Part shown: one piece after another, positions 1 through 8,491 of the stretch
Layout of the letters: each line of letters begins with the position of its first letter
Position numbering within the stretch: the first letter of the stretch is position 1
From: Oscillospiraceae bacterium
Lineage (GTDB): Bacteria; Bacillota; Clostridia; Oscillospirales; Acutalibacteraceae
NCBI GenBank assembly: GCA_012520505.1
Contig: JAAYOC010000017.1
Location: 62,001-126,000 of the forward strand
DNA length: 64,000 nt
Direction: 5' to 3'
Program-made: the position numbers and the translations under genes
Notes under the pieces: model-generated
Seen by the model: only the letters and a program-made list of their open reading frames with translations
Told to the model about the DNA's origin: nothing
Databases searched by the model: none

Positions 1-1
1 T

Positions 2-241
2 GCATTTAATATTTTCTACGATGAAGGACCGTCAGATATTCAAAGTCTCATTGTCGTTTCAATTCTTGGTATAAATTTTGTAGCAGATGAAACACTTTTT
101 GAAAAAAGTTCTGAGTTTATGTCCGAAGTACTTCTTGAAGCTGTTGAATCAGTTGTTTCCTTCCTTAAAACAGGAAAAGGGAAACGTCAAATGCAAATTA
201 TTTTAAATCCACAACCTTACAAATCAAAAAGATTAAAATAG
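2..241 (+). CDS. C-terminal 79 residues of an unidentified protein (5' truncated)
   Basis: An open frame enters from the left edge and ends at TAG 239-241. The visible part is mixed hydrophobic and acidic, including SLIVVSILGINF and SEVLLEAVESVV, and ends in a basic tail (KSKRLK). This looks like the helical C-terminal part of a soluble protein. A TetR-like ligand-binding domain is possible, but no diagnostic motif is visible and I do not recognise the family. A strong hairpin follows about 45 bases after the stop, which agrees with a real gene end. Confidence 0.6.
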   Translation, partial: AFNIFYDEGPSDIQSLIVVSILGINFVADETLFEKSSEFMSEVLLEAVESVVSFLKTGKGKRQMQIILNPQPYKSKRLK

Positions 242-284
242 AGTTAAAATAATGAAATAAAAATAGGATTGAAATAAAAAGGAT

Positions 285-322
285 AAGCCCCATGACCGGT
301 CAAAGTCATGGGGCTTTCCTTA
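285..322 (+). terminator. Rho-independent terminator
   Basis: A perfect 12-bp stem (AAGCCCCATGAC with GTCATGGGGCTT) closes an 8-base loop and is followed by TTCCTTAT. It ends the truncated gene at the left edge. Confidence 0.85.
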
Positions 323-530
323 TAAAACGAAGGGGCAAAGAAGATATCTATTTAGATAATACATCTTGTCCACGTGTATTATAGCAAACACTATATATAT
401 TGTCAATTAGGTAAATCTTTAGTTTTGGTGACCTCATAAAAATTTGTTCAAATTAATTGTTTACACATAACATTTTGTTATCAACTCATTATACAAATTT
501 TTTAGTTGTTGTTTGTACGAAAATATTACA
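323..530. other. Intergenic spacer without a visible gene
   Basis: AT-rich spacer between two terminators that end converging transcripts. I see no open frame with a ribosome site, no RNA motif and no repeat. Confidence 0.5.
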
Positions 531-566
531 TGTAAAAAGCAGCCGGCTTTCGCTAGCTGCTTTTTT
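531..566 (-). terminator. Terminator of the SDR/enoate-reductase operon
   Basis: Hairpin with arms AAAAAGCAGC and GCTGCTTTTTT and an inner GGC/GCT helix, 20 bases past the stop of the minus-strand reductase gene. Both orientations carry a T run, so it may work in both directions. Confidence 0.8.
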
Positions 567-585
567 ATTTTCTAAAGATATTACT

Positions 586-2694
586 TTATTTGAGCTGTAA
601 TGCTACATCGTATGCGGTCTGTGTTGCCTGAGCAATACGTCCGTATTTTTCAGCATCTCCAACTTTGAAATATCTTGGAGTGATAGTTTTAATCTTATCG
701 TCAATTTTATTCGGTTCAACACCCACTGCCAAAACAACATTATCACAAGGATATGTAGTAGTTATCTTAAATTTATCAAGAAGTTCAACTGTAACAGATC
801 CTTCGTTGATTTGTTGAAGTTTTGCCGAAGTAATAAATTTTGCATGAGCAGCTTCAAGTTCCGGGACAACAGCATCAACATTTTGTTTCCAAGTATTTGG
901 TGCTATTGTATCAGCCATTTCTATTACCATAATCTGGTTGCCTTGCTGTGCCAAATAATTAGCAGTCTCAAGGCCTGACATTCCTGAACCTACAACAGCA
1001 ACTTTTTTTCCGGTAAGTTTTACACTTCCATCAAGAATCTCAGTGGATGTGCAAACATTAGGAAGATTATATCCTGGGATATGTGGCCAAATTGCATGTC
1101 CACCCGATGCATCAATGATAGCATAAGGGTCAAGCTCTTTAAGGTTTTCGTATGTAGCAACAGTATTGAAACGAATTTCTGCACCAGCTTTTTTCGCTTG
1201 ATGTTCAAGATCTTCACATGCCCAACCAAGTTTTTCCTTCTTTGGAGGTGTAGCAGCAAGAATAAGCTGTCCACCAACTTTGTCGTTTTTCTCAAAAACA
1301 ACAACTTTAAAGTCTCTCTCAGCAAGAACCTTTGCAGCCATAAGACCAGCCGGACCTGCACCAACAACAGCAACAACTTTTCCACCGCCATCCTTAGGTG
1401 GATTAAGCGGATATTCAAGTTCATGACAAGTACGTGGATTAAGAGCACATGTAAGAGGGTTATTTGTCATAGCACCAGCCATCATAGACTCAATACACCA
1501 GAGACAAGAAATGCATCTTGTAATATCTTCAGGTCTTCCTTCTTCTGCCTTTTGTGCCCAATAAGGATCTGCAAGAAGAGGACGACCAAGTCCGATAATG
1601 TCTTGTGTTCCCTCTTGAAGTTGAGCTTCTGCCTGTGCCGGAGTTTTGATATGGTTAGCAGCAATAACAGGGATACTAACTACTTTTTTAACAGCAGCGG
1701 CATTACCTTTTCTCCAACCAAGTTCATAACATGTAGGCTCAAGCCATGAATTCATAGTATCATATGTACCACTTGAAATATCAAGAGCATCTATTCCATA
1801 ACTTTCAAGCTTCTTAGCAATTTCAACACCCTCTTCTAAGTGAAGACCAACATTTTCATAGCCATAAAGTCTGTAATATTCATCAACAGTAAGTCTGACA
1901 GTAATAGGAAAATCAGGACCACATTCTCTTCTAACACCTTCTATAATATTTCTCAAAAAGCGTAAACGATTGTCTAATGGTCCACCGTATTCATCAGTTC
2001 TTCTGTTTGTGTGTGGACTAAGGAATTGCTGGATAAGATAGCCATGTGAAGCATGAAGTTGGACTCCATCCGCTCCGGCTTTCTTAACTCTAACAGCACC
2101 AGCAACAAAATCTTCTTCGAGTTTTTTAATTTCTCTCAATGTAAGGGCACGAACACCTTGTCCACGAACAGGAGCTGAACCAAGACCCGAAGGTACTGCT
2201 GAAGGAGCAACTGTTGGAAAATAAAAATTATGCATAAAAGGTGAATCAAGGATATCAAAATATCTTGTTAAAGTGTAGAAAAGGTCCCAATATTTTGGAA
2301 TCTTTCTTCCAACAACTTCAGAAAGTTTCCATGCTGTAACAACCAGACTAAGACTTTGTCTTCCCGGATGGTGTAATTGAACAAACAATTTAGCATCATA
2401 CTGATGGATAGAATCGGCAAGTTTTCTAAGAGACTCAATACAACGATCATGAGTAACAGAAAGTTGGAGTCCGCTTGTAGCTCCCGTCCAATCGTTAATT
2501 CTAGTAACCTCAGTATGAATAAGGCCAACGCCGCCTTTTGCCCTTTCAGTATAATATGCGATAAGTCTGTCATTTGCAGTACCATCACCTTGACCAACAC
2601 CGGTAAGCATAGGTTCTAAAGTAATACGATTTTTAATTTCTACATTACCTATCTTTATAGGCGAAAAGAGCATTTTAAATTCTTTATTTTTCAT
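586..2694 (-). CDS. NADH-dependent enoate / enone reductase, FMN-FAD-4Fe4S (FadH/BaiCD type)
   Basis: A 702-residue old-yellow-enzyme oxidoreductase that reduces an activated C=C bond. Visible parts: an FMN-binding TIM barrel (about 5-385) with QLHHPGRQ and HASHGYL (His214, His217, Tyr219), a cysteine cluster (394, 397, 400, 416) for a 4Fe-4S centre, a first dinucleotide fold (GAGPAG, about 445) and a second (GSGMSG, about 570). The family includes 2,4-dienoyl-CoA reductase, clostridial 2-enoate/cinnamate reductases, bile-acid BaiCD/BaiH and steroid reductases; the substrate cannot be read from sequence. Two oddities: about 40 extra residues near 118-162 before the PSAVPS segment, and a CxxCxxC cluster instead of the CxxCxxxC I expect. 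It lies 25 bases after the SDR gene in one operon. Confidence 0.88.
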   Translation of the reverse strand: MKNKEFKMLFSPIKIGNVEIKNRITLEPMLTGVGQGDGTANDRLIAYYTERAKGGVGLIHTEVTRINDWTGATSGLQLSVTHDRCIESLRKLADSIHQYDAKLFVQLHHPGRQSLSLVVTAWKLSEVVGRKIPKYWDLFYTLTRYFDILDSPFMHNFYFPTVAPSAVPSGLGSAPVRGQGVRALTLREIKKLEEDFVAGAVRVKKAGADGVQLHASHGYLIQQFLSPHTNRRTDEYGGPLDNRLRFLRNIIEGVRRECGPDFPITVRLTVDEYYRLYGYENVGLHLEEGVEIAKKLESYGIDALDISSGTYDTMNSWLEPTCYELGWRKGNAAAVKKVVSIPVIAANHIKTPAQAEAQLQEGTQDIIGLGRPLLADPYWAQKAEEGRPEDITRCISCLWCIESMMAGAMTNNPLTCALNPRTCHELEYPLNPPKDGGGKVVAVVGAGPAGLMAAKVLAERDFKVVVFEKNDKVGGQLILAATPPKKEKLGWACEDLEHQAKKAGAEIRFNTVATYENLKELDPYAIIDASGGHAIWPHIPGYNLPNVCTSTEILDGSVKLTGKKVAVVGSGMSGLETANYLAQQGNQIMVIEMADTIAPNTWKQNVDAVVPELEAAHAKFITSAKLQQINEGSVTVELLDKFKITTTYPCDNVVLAVGVEPNKIDDKIKTITPRYFKVGDAEKYGRIAQATQTAYDVALQLK

Positions 2695-2719
2695 TATTTA
2701 TCCACCTATCTTTTCAAAA

Positions 2720-3520
2720 TTAGTGGTTTTTCTTTCCTTGAGTTTTAAGGAATGCTTCAAATTTACGTTTTTCATTTAACCAATAAAGTTTCTTTCCAAT
2801 AGGCAAGAATTTAAAGAGAATTCTTGAAACACTCCATAGCCAAAGTGGAGAAATTTCATCTTTTTCTTTCTCAAGACCTTCAACAATTTTTCTGGCACAA
2901 GCATCAACTTTTTGAATCGGGAAAGGTTTCTTGAGACCCTTATCTCCCTTACCTGTTCCTACTGCAAAGAAATTTGTAGCCGTTCCAACAGGATAGATAA
3001 CTGTAAGTCCTACGTTTCTAGGAATTTCAAGTCTCATAGCTTCTTGCCAACCACGAAGTGCAAACTTTGTAGCGGTATAAAGAGCATATCCAGGTAATGC
3101 CATTTCTCCCATTGCTGAACATGTGATAGCTACACGACCTTCTCTACCATCAAGGTATTGTACCATTTTCTGGTAAGAATAAATTGGAGAAAAAACGTTT
3201 GTATCAAAGATAGCTTTAATTCTATCCCAATCAACATAATCCATCTTCTCAAAGTATGGAAATCCAGCATTGGCATAAAAAATATCAATTCCGCCTAATT
3301 TCTCAATAGCAGCTTCAAAAACACTATCAACTCCCTCTTTAGTTGAGACATCTGCTCTGAAAGGAATGACTACTGAAGAGTCAAACATTCCATCAATTTT
3401 CTCTGTCTTTCTTCCTACCGCAAGAATTTTGTTCCCACTTCCCTGTGCGAGGATTTTAGTAACAGCGAGACCTATCCCGCTCGTTGCCCCCGTTACAACG
3501 ATTTTTTTGTTTGTAATCAT
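2720..3520 (-). CDS. Short-chain dehydrogenase/reductase
   Basis: A 266-residue classical SDR, expected to oxidise or reduce an alcohol/ketone pair with NAD(P)H. It shows the cofactor motif TGATSGIG (residues 10-17), the structural ANAG motif near 88, a catalytic Ser in the TCSAMGE strand and the YTATK active-site Tyr/Lys. The C-terminal 45 residues carry a hydrophobic stretch (LWLWSVSRILFKFLP) and a basic end, suggesting membrane or lipid association. AGGAGG lies 7 bases before ATG. It is the first gene of an operon with the enoate reductase, so both may act in turn on one hydrophobic ketone/enone. That is inference; the substrate is unknown. Confidence 0.85.
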   Translation of the reverse strand: MITNKKIVVTGATSGIGLAVTKILAQGSGNKILAVGRKTEKIDGMFDSSVVIPFRADVSTKEGVDSVFEAAIEKLGGIDIFYANAGFPYFEKMDYVDWDRIKAIFDTNVFSPIYSYQKMVQYLDGREGRVAITCSAMGEMALPGYALYTATKFALRGWQEAMRLEIPRNVGLTVIYPVGTATNFFAVGTGKGDKGLKKPFPIQKVDACARKIVEGLEKEKDEISPLWLWSVSRILFKFLPIGKKLYWLNEKRKFEAFLKTQGKKNH

Positions 3521-3612
3521 ATGTTTTCCTCCTAAAGAAAATTTTTTCCAATTCCTAATTGTGGGAGGTTCTTCCCGATATCAAACTAAACTGAACCACC
3601 ATCAGTGAAAAT

Positions 3613-3641
3613 ATTTTACGTCATTAAAAATAGTTTGTCAA
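3613..3641 (-). promoter_or_regulatory. Sigma-A promoter of the SDR/enoate-reductase operon
   Basis: On the minus strand TTGACA (3641-3636) and TAAAAT (3618-3613) are separated by 17 bases, about 95 bases upstream of the SDR start codon. Confidence 0.65.
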
Positions 3642-3777
3642 GCTAACCCCTACGGGCTTTATCTGCTCATAGCTTTAATGAACTTTGCCCATTTTTTTCA
3701 TATAATTATACTTGCCTTGTAATCATTCTTTTCAAGCAAAATTAACAATAAAAATAACTCTCCACTAAGACAGCCTG

Positions 3778-3805
3778 TTTACAATTCTATGGCTTGTTTT
3801 ATAAA
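3778..3805 (+). promoter_or_regulatory. Possible promoter of the MltG-like gene
   Basis: TTTACA and TATAAA with a 16-base spacer, about 40 bases upstream of the MltG-like coding region. The rest of the 3521-3842 gap shows no gene. Confidence 0.4.
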
Positions 3806-3842
3806 CCATTATTGTGTACAATAATAATCGCTTTTTAAGGAG

Positions 3843-4736
3843 TTGATTATTATCAAGCGAGTTGTATCTCTTTCACTTATATTGATTTTTTGTCTTTCTT
3901 TAACGGCTTGTGTCAGAAATCCTAACCCTGATGAGTCGGTAACGGAGAGACCGTCTGTTTCAGTTACAATTCCACCCGGGTTTACTATTTTAGAAATAGC
4001 TACACGATTGGAAGAGAAAAATATTTGTTCTGCGGCTGATTTTATAGAAGTTTGTAAAACAGCTCCGGAAGGCTATGGAAAACTTTTTAATGGTATTGAG
4101 ACTGAAAATAAAATATTTGCTGTTGAAGGATATCTCTATCCAAACACCTACACTTTCTACGAAAACGAAGACGCCAATAAAGTTCTGGCACGTTTTTTAA
4201 GCACATTTAACGCAAAACTTGGCGAAGCTCTTACTCACGATGAAACCTACGGAGGAATGGATTGTTACAGTAAGGCTACTGAACTTGGAATGAGTATGGC
4301 TGAAGTTATTATCTTTGCGTCTGTTATTCAAGCCGAAGCAAATGTTGACCTCTCTACAAGTGAAGGGATTGAAGAAATGAAAAAAGTTTCATCTGTTTTC
4401 CATAACAGATTAAACAACCCGTCTAAAGGGTTCCCATATCTTGGTAGCGATGTTACTCGTCATTACATTCAGTATAAAATGAAATCTTATATTGAAGAAA
4501 ATGACCTTGACTATGACGCTCTTTTCGCTCTTTATTGCACTAATAACGGTTACTCTTTAAAAACTAAAGGACTTCCAAAGGGTCCTATTTGTAACCCTTC
4601 CCGCTCTGCAATTATTGCAGCTCTTTGGCCGGCAGAAACTAATTACTTCTACTTCTTTACAGATGTAGATGGCAACTTCCACTATTTTACAAATTACGAC
4701 GATTTTAAAAAAGAGTGGAAAATTTACAAGCATTAA
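3843..4736 (+). CDS. MltG-like endolytic murein transglycosylase, lipoprotein form
   Basis: About 297 residues of the YceG/MltG family, which cuts nascent peptidoglycan glycan strands at the outer face of the membrane. The N-terminus is a lipoprotein signal ending in LSLTAC, not the usual membrane anchor. Family landmarks: VEGYLYPNTYTFYE, ASVIQAEAN, VSSVFHNRL, KGLPKGPICNP and the terminal YFYFFTDVDGNFHYF. MltG usually reads (I/V)EKE in the catalytic strand; here it is IQAE. The start is uncertain: TTG at 3843 directly abuts the AAGGAG ribosome site, too close to be used, and no ATG or GTG follows in frame before the signal peptide. An ATT (3849) or ATC (3852) start is likelier. Confidence 0.8.
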   Translation: MIIIKRVVSLSLILIFCLSLTACVRNPNPDESVTERPSVSVTIPPGFTILEIATRLEEKNICSAADFIEVCKTAPEGYGKLFNGIETENKIFAVEGYLYPNTYTFYENEDANKVLARFLSTFNAKLGEALTHDETYGGMDCYSKATELGMSMAEVIIFASVIQAEANVDLSTSEGIEEMKKVSSVFHNRLNNPSKGFPYLGSDVTRHYIQYKMKSYIEENDLDYDALFALYCTNNGYSLKTKGLPKGPICNPSRSAIIAALWPAETNYFYFFTDVDGNFHYFTNYDDFKKEWKIYKH

Positions 4737-4769
4737 TTTCAAAACGTTGAAAATTATATAGGATTACAT

Positions 4770-5528
4770 ATGAAAAAATTTATCTCATGGAACGTAAATG
4801 GAATAAGAGCCTGTGTAAACAAAGGGTTCCTTGATTCTTTCAAAAGTCTAAATGCTGATATTTTCTGCCTTCAAGAAACAAAACTTCAAAAAGGGCAGAT
4901 TGATTTAGATTTACCGGGATACCGTCAATATTGGAATTATGCCGAAAGAAGAGGGTATTCCGGAACAGCAGTTTTTTCAAAAGAAGAGCCCTTGTCTGTT
5001 ATGTATGGAATAGGAAGTCCGGAACATGACTTGGAAGGCAGAGCAATCACTTTAGAATTTCAAAACTTTTTCTTTGTCACTGCATATGTTCCAAATGCAC
5101 AAGAAGGACTAAAGCGTATTGACTTTAGAATGACCTGGGAAGATAAAATTCGAGAATTCCTTTTAGAATTAAATAAAACAAAACCTGTTGTTTACTGTGG
5201 CGATTTAAACGTTGCTCACAAAGAAATCGATTTAAAAAACCCAAAATCAAATGTTGGTAATCCCGGCTTCTCAGATGAAGAACGAGAAAAATTCAATACT
5301 CTCTTAGATGCAGGTTTTATTGACACTTTCAGATATAAATACCCAAATTTAACCGGAGCATATTCATGGTGGACATATCGCTTTAACGCAAGAGCAAACA
5401 ATGCCGGGTGGCGCATTGACTACTTCATAGTTTCAAAGGATTTAAAAGACAAAATTAATGATGCAAAAATACACTCCGATATTTTTGGAAGTGATCACTG
5501 TCCTGTTGAATTAACATTAAACATTTAA
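4770..5528 (+). CDS. xthA: Exodeoxyribonuclease III / AP endonuclease
   Basis: A 252-residue member of the ExoIII/ExoA family, which cuts DNA at abasic sites during base-excision repair. Seen in order: FISWNVNGIRA (metal-site Asn), CLQETKL (metal-site Glu), GYSGTAVFSK, YVPNAQEG, YCGDLNVAH (catalytic Asp/Asn) and the terminal GSDHCPVEL (Asp-His). Full length for the family. It starts 33 bases after the MltG-like gene and is followed 42 bases later by the diguanylate cyclase, so the three may be co-transcribed. Confidence 0.93.
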   Translation: MKKFISWNVNGIRACVNKGFLDSFKSLNADIFCLQETKLQKGQIDLDLPGYRQYWNYAERRGYSGTAVFSKEEPLSVMYGIGSPEHDLEGRAITLEFQNFFFVTAYVPNAQEGLKRIDFRMTWEDKIREFLLELNKTKPVVYCGDLNVAHKEIDLKNPKSNVGNPGFSDEEREKFNTLLDAGFIDTFRYKYPNLTGAYSWWTYRFNARANNAGWRIDYFIVSKDLKDKINDAKIHSDIFGSDHCPVELTLNI

Positions 5529-5570
5529 TTTTTCAAAATCTATACAAACATTAAACCAAAGGAGCCGATT

Positions 5571-6698
5571 ATGAAAAAACGTCTTAGCAATATATACACT
5601 GTTTTGTTCGGTAGTCAGCTGCCGATTAAAGAACGCTTTTTTAATTTTGCAGCACTTGGCGGTATTGGTGCTAGCACACTTGCAACTATTGCTTCTGCCA
5701 TTTCAAAAGTTGGAAAACTTGGTCTTAGTGTATGTTTTGTTTGTATTGCATTATTTGCTATAACTTTCATAGCATTTAGAATAACAAAAAAACTTACAAT
5801 ATGTATCATTGCTTGCCTCGTTGGTCTCAATGGTCTTATTTTCCCTGCACTTTATTTAACCTGTGGCGGAATAACAGGTGGTATGCCAATTTACTTTGTT
5901 ATGGGTCTAGTATTTACAGTCCTTATGCTGGATTCTAAAGAAATGATAATTATGCTGGGACTTGAATCTATCTGGTATATTATTGTGTTCTACTATTCGT
6001 ATGTTAATAGAGATTACCTTTCAGAATATTTTTTCCAAATGCCTGTTGAATCCATGTACCTTGACCAAGCAATGGACTTTTTTATTGTTGGTTTTTCAAC
6101 GTCAATACTTGTTAAAGCCCTTGCAATTGCTTTTGAATATCAACAAAATTGTACTAACAAACTTCTAAAACAACTTGAAGAGCTTTCAATAAAAGACCCA
6201 TTATCTTGCACATACAATAGAAGATTTCTCCTTAAATATATTGAATCAGGAATTGAAAAAAATAAAAAGACTAACACACCTCTCTCAATTATCATGTTTG
6301 ACATTGACAATTTTAAAAAAGTTAATGATGACTATGGACACCTGATTGGTGATGAAGTAATCAAAGGAATTGCAGAAATTTTGATAAAAAACTGTCGAAA
6401 CTACGATGTAGTCGCGAGATATGGTGGTGAAGAATTTCTTCTTGTAATGCCGGGTGCTTCTGTAAGAACAGCCTTTGACCGTGCAGAAAAAATTAGAAAG
6501 AAAGTTGAAAAGGCACGATTTGTAAAAGAAATTGAACATCCAATAACAGTAAGCTGTGGCATTGCAGAGTACTTACCAACATTCAAAACAGTTGAAGAAT
6601 TTATTGGCGTTGCAGACAAATTCCTATATATAGCGAAAAAGTCAGGACGTAATAAAACTATATGGAAGGGTTCCCAAAAACAACAAATCGAAGAATAA
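5571..6698 (+). CDS. Membrane diguanylate cyclase (GGDEF)
   Basis: A 375-residue protein making c-di-GMP from two GTP. The N-terminal half (about 20-205) holds some six hydrophobic segments and is probably a membrane sensor. The C-terminal half is a GGDEF domain: IMFDIDNFKKVND, then RYGGEEF as the active-site loop. The RNYD sequence five residues before GGEEF fits the RxxD inhibitory site, so product feedback is expected. AAAGGAG precedes the ATG. The signal sensed is not evident. Confidence 0.9.
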   Translation: MKKRLSNIYTVLFGSQLPIKERFFNFAALGGIGASTLATIASAISKVGKLGLSVCFVCIALFAITFIAFRITKKLTICIIACLVGLNGLIFPALYLTCGGITGGMPIYFVMGLVFTVLMLDSKEMIIMLGLESIWYIIVFYYSYVNRDYLSEYFFQMPVESMYLDQAMDFFIVGFSTSILVKALAIAFEYQQNCTNKLLKQLEELSIKDPLSCTYNRRFLLKYIESGIEKNKKTNTPLSIIMFDIDNFKKVNDDYGHLIGDEVIKGIAEILIKNCRNYDVVARYGGEEFLLVMPGASVRTAFDRAEKIRKKVEKARFVKEIEHPITVSCGIAEYLPTFKTVEEFIGVADKFLYIAKKSGRNKTIWKGSQKQQIEE

Positions 6699-6736
6699 TA
6701 AAAAGCATAATGAAATAAATCTACATAAAAAACAAC

Positions 6737-6769
6737 AAAAGGACTCGTCTTGCAAGGCAAGTCCTTTTT
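6737..6769 (+). terminator. Rho-independent terminator
   Basis: Stem AAAAGGACT / AGTCCTTTT followed by TTTCCCTT, 38 bases after the diguanylate cyclase stop. The loop contains a competing CTTGC/GCAAG helix. Confidence 0.8.
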
Positions 6770-6996
6770 CCCTTGATACACCTTTTCAAAAATGATAACA
6801 TTATTTAGCGATACCTTAATATGATACTGTAATTCTTTTTTTTTGATATAATTTTGTAATTCTTTTATAGTATTATTTTAATAATATTTTTGGTACCATT
6901 GTTATTGGTTGTTATTAAATTATTATATACCATTCTATATGGAGTTCATACAAGGACACACAAGTCTGTATAAAATCTACATAAGGAGTTGTTAAA

Positions 6997-8295
6997 ATGT
7001 TTAAAAAAATAATATCCCTTTTACTTGTCACAGTTTTTACTTTAACTTTTGCTATACCTGTTTTTGCAGAGAAAGATAAAGAAATAACGACAATTGATGA
7101 AATTGTTCTAAGCTTTGAAAATCCAAACGGTAGAGTACTTTGTGTTGCAAAATATGGAAATCCTCGACTCTTTCCTGAAAACTCTCTTGAAGGAATATCC
7201 TCTGCAGCAACGCTTGGTGCTGACATTGTTTCGATTTGTGCACAACAAACTAAAGATAGACAACTTATTTTACTTTCATCTGACGACCTTTCAATCTGGT
7301 GTGTCAATAAAGGAGACAATACAACAGCAAAAGGCAAAGTTTCCGATTACACACTTGCTGAACTTAAGGACAAGTTTTTACTAAAAGAAGGCTCCGGTGG
7401 TGTAGATGCAAAACCAACAAAATACTCTATTTGCTCTCTTGCTGAGGCAATTGAAACATCTACAAAAAATGTGATGCTTCTTGTTACAAATGGTTGGAAA
7501 TACCGAGAAGCAATAAATGCTGTTGCAAGAAATTATGATGCCTGTAACAAAATTATTATTGGTGGAGCCACCGATTCTGCTGATATACAACTGTTTATAA
7601 ATCAAACAGATACCCCTATTTGTCATATTTCAGCTACATATACTACTTCAATGAAAGAGCCGGTTAAAAAATTTGTACCAAGTACTCTTAAAAGCGGTGC
7701 AAAAATGGTAAAACTTCAATCTGAAAAATCTTATTCAAGCATCTTTAACAGTTCTGTCCTTTCCAAATTTGATGATATAGGTCGTGCTTTTATAAGTACA
7801 ACTTCCCCTTCACAGTGTGGCGGTAAAGATGACTTGATTGCAACCTGGGACGACTTAATTGTCAGAGGATACAGTGTAATTGAAACTGATTATCCAAAAG
7901 AATTCGCAAAATATATTGAAACTGTAGAATCATATCGAACAGATCTTACCACTTTGATTACACAAGCAAAAGCAATTAATACTTCAAAATATACAAAGGA
8001 ATCTAACACAGCTTTAAATGATTCTCTTAAGGAAGCAGAACGCATTGCAGCAACAGGATGCATTTCTCTTCACCAAATTGACAAGGCTCGCTACGATATT
8101 CAAGAAAGCCTTGATTCACTAACAGTAAAAACTGGTGATGAAAAAACTGGTCTTTCAATCTGGGCAAAACTAGGTCTATTCATTATCAGCCTATTTTTAA
8201 TTCTTATTTTAATTGTGTTAGGCCTTAGATTTTACAACAAAAGACGTAGACAAAAAAGCATATGGATAGATTCAAAACGGAATTTACTAATGTAG
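6997..8295 (+). CDS. Exported membrane-anchored GDPD-like protein, probably catalytically dead
   Basis: A 432-residue protein with a signal peptide ending at VFA (residue 24), a glycerophosphodiester-phosphodiesterase-like barrel (about 45-310), a small helical FIVAR-like segment (about 315-375), one transmembrane helix (about 388-412) and a basic tail. The GDPD pattern is recognisable (PENSLEGISSAATLGADIV, QTKD, GKVSDYTLAEL), but the family's HRG is KYG, the ExD metal site reads SIC and the catalytic HD is SD. It is probably a binding or structural surface domain. The 3' end has an A6 run (8252-8257): a -1 slip there opens a 37-codon tail ending at 8372, which looks more natural than the present end. 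AAGGAG is correctly placed before ATG. Confidence 0.7.
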   Translation: MFKKIISLLLVTVFTLTFAIPVFAEKDKEITTIDEIVLSFENPNGRVLCVAKYGNPRLFPENSLEGISSAATLGADIVSICAQQTKDRQLILLSSDDLSIWCVNKGDNTTAKGKVSDYTLAELKDKFLLKEGSGGVDAKPTKYSICSLAEAIETSTKNVMLLVTNGWKYREAINAVARNYDACNKIIIGGATDSADIQLFINQTDTPICHISATYTTSMKEPVKKFVPSTLKSGAKMVKLQSEKSYSSIFNSSVLSKFDDIGRAFISTTSPSQCGGKDDLIATWDDLIVRGYSVIETDYPKEFAKYIETVESYRTDLTTLITQAKAINTSKYTKESNTALNDSLKEAERIAATGCISLHQIDKARYDIQESLDSLTVKTGDEKTGLSIWAKLGLFIISLFLILILIVLGLRFYNKRRRQKSIWIDSKRNLLM

Positions 8296-8407
8296 CTCCG
8301 AAAGAAAACAATAATTTAACAGGTATTTCTACCGACAATGTAAATGAAATAACTAAAGAAAACATAGAATAAATTTAAACAGACAAATTTAAATAAGACA
8401 AAAGAAA

Positions 8408-8438
8408 AAAGGCTCTCACGGATTACCGTGAGAGCCTT
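8408..8438 (-). terminator. Terminator of the Met-rich protein gene
   Basis: A perfect 13-bp stem (AAGGCTCTCACGG / CCGTGAGAGCCTT) with an ATTA loop. The T run (TTTTTTCTTTTG) lies on the minus-strand side, so it mainly ends the minus-strand gene. It also stands at the end of the plus-strand GDPD-like gene. Confidence 0.8.
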
Positions 8439-8491
8439 GAATATTAATCTGCTCTTATTTATTATTCTAAAATTTAACGAGATTTCTATTC

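Noticed and set aside
1081-1749. Plus-strand open frame opposite the enoate reductase
   Set aside because: Antisense shadow of a well-supported gene, with no ribosome site or recognisable protein.
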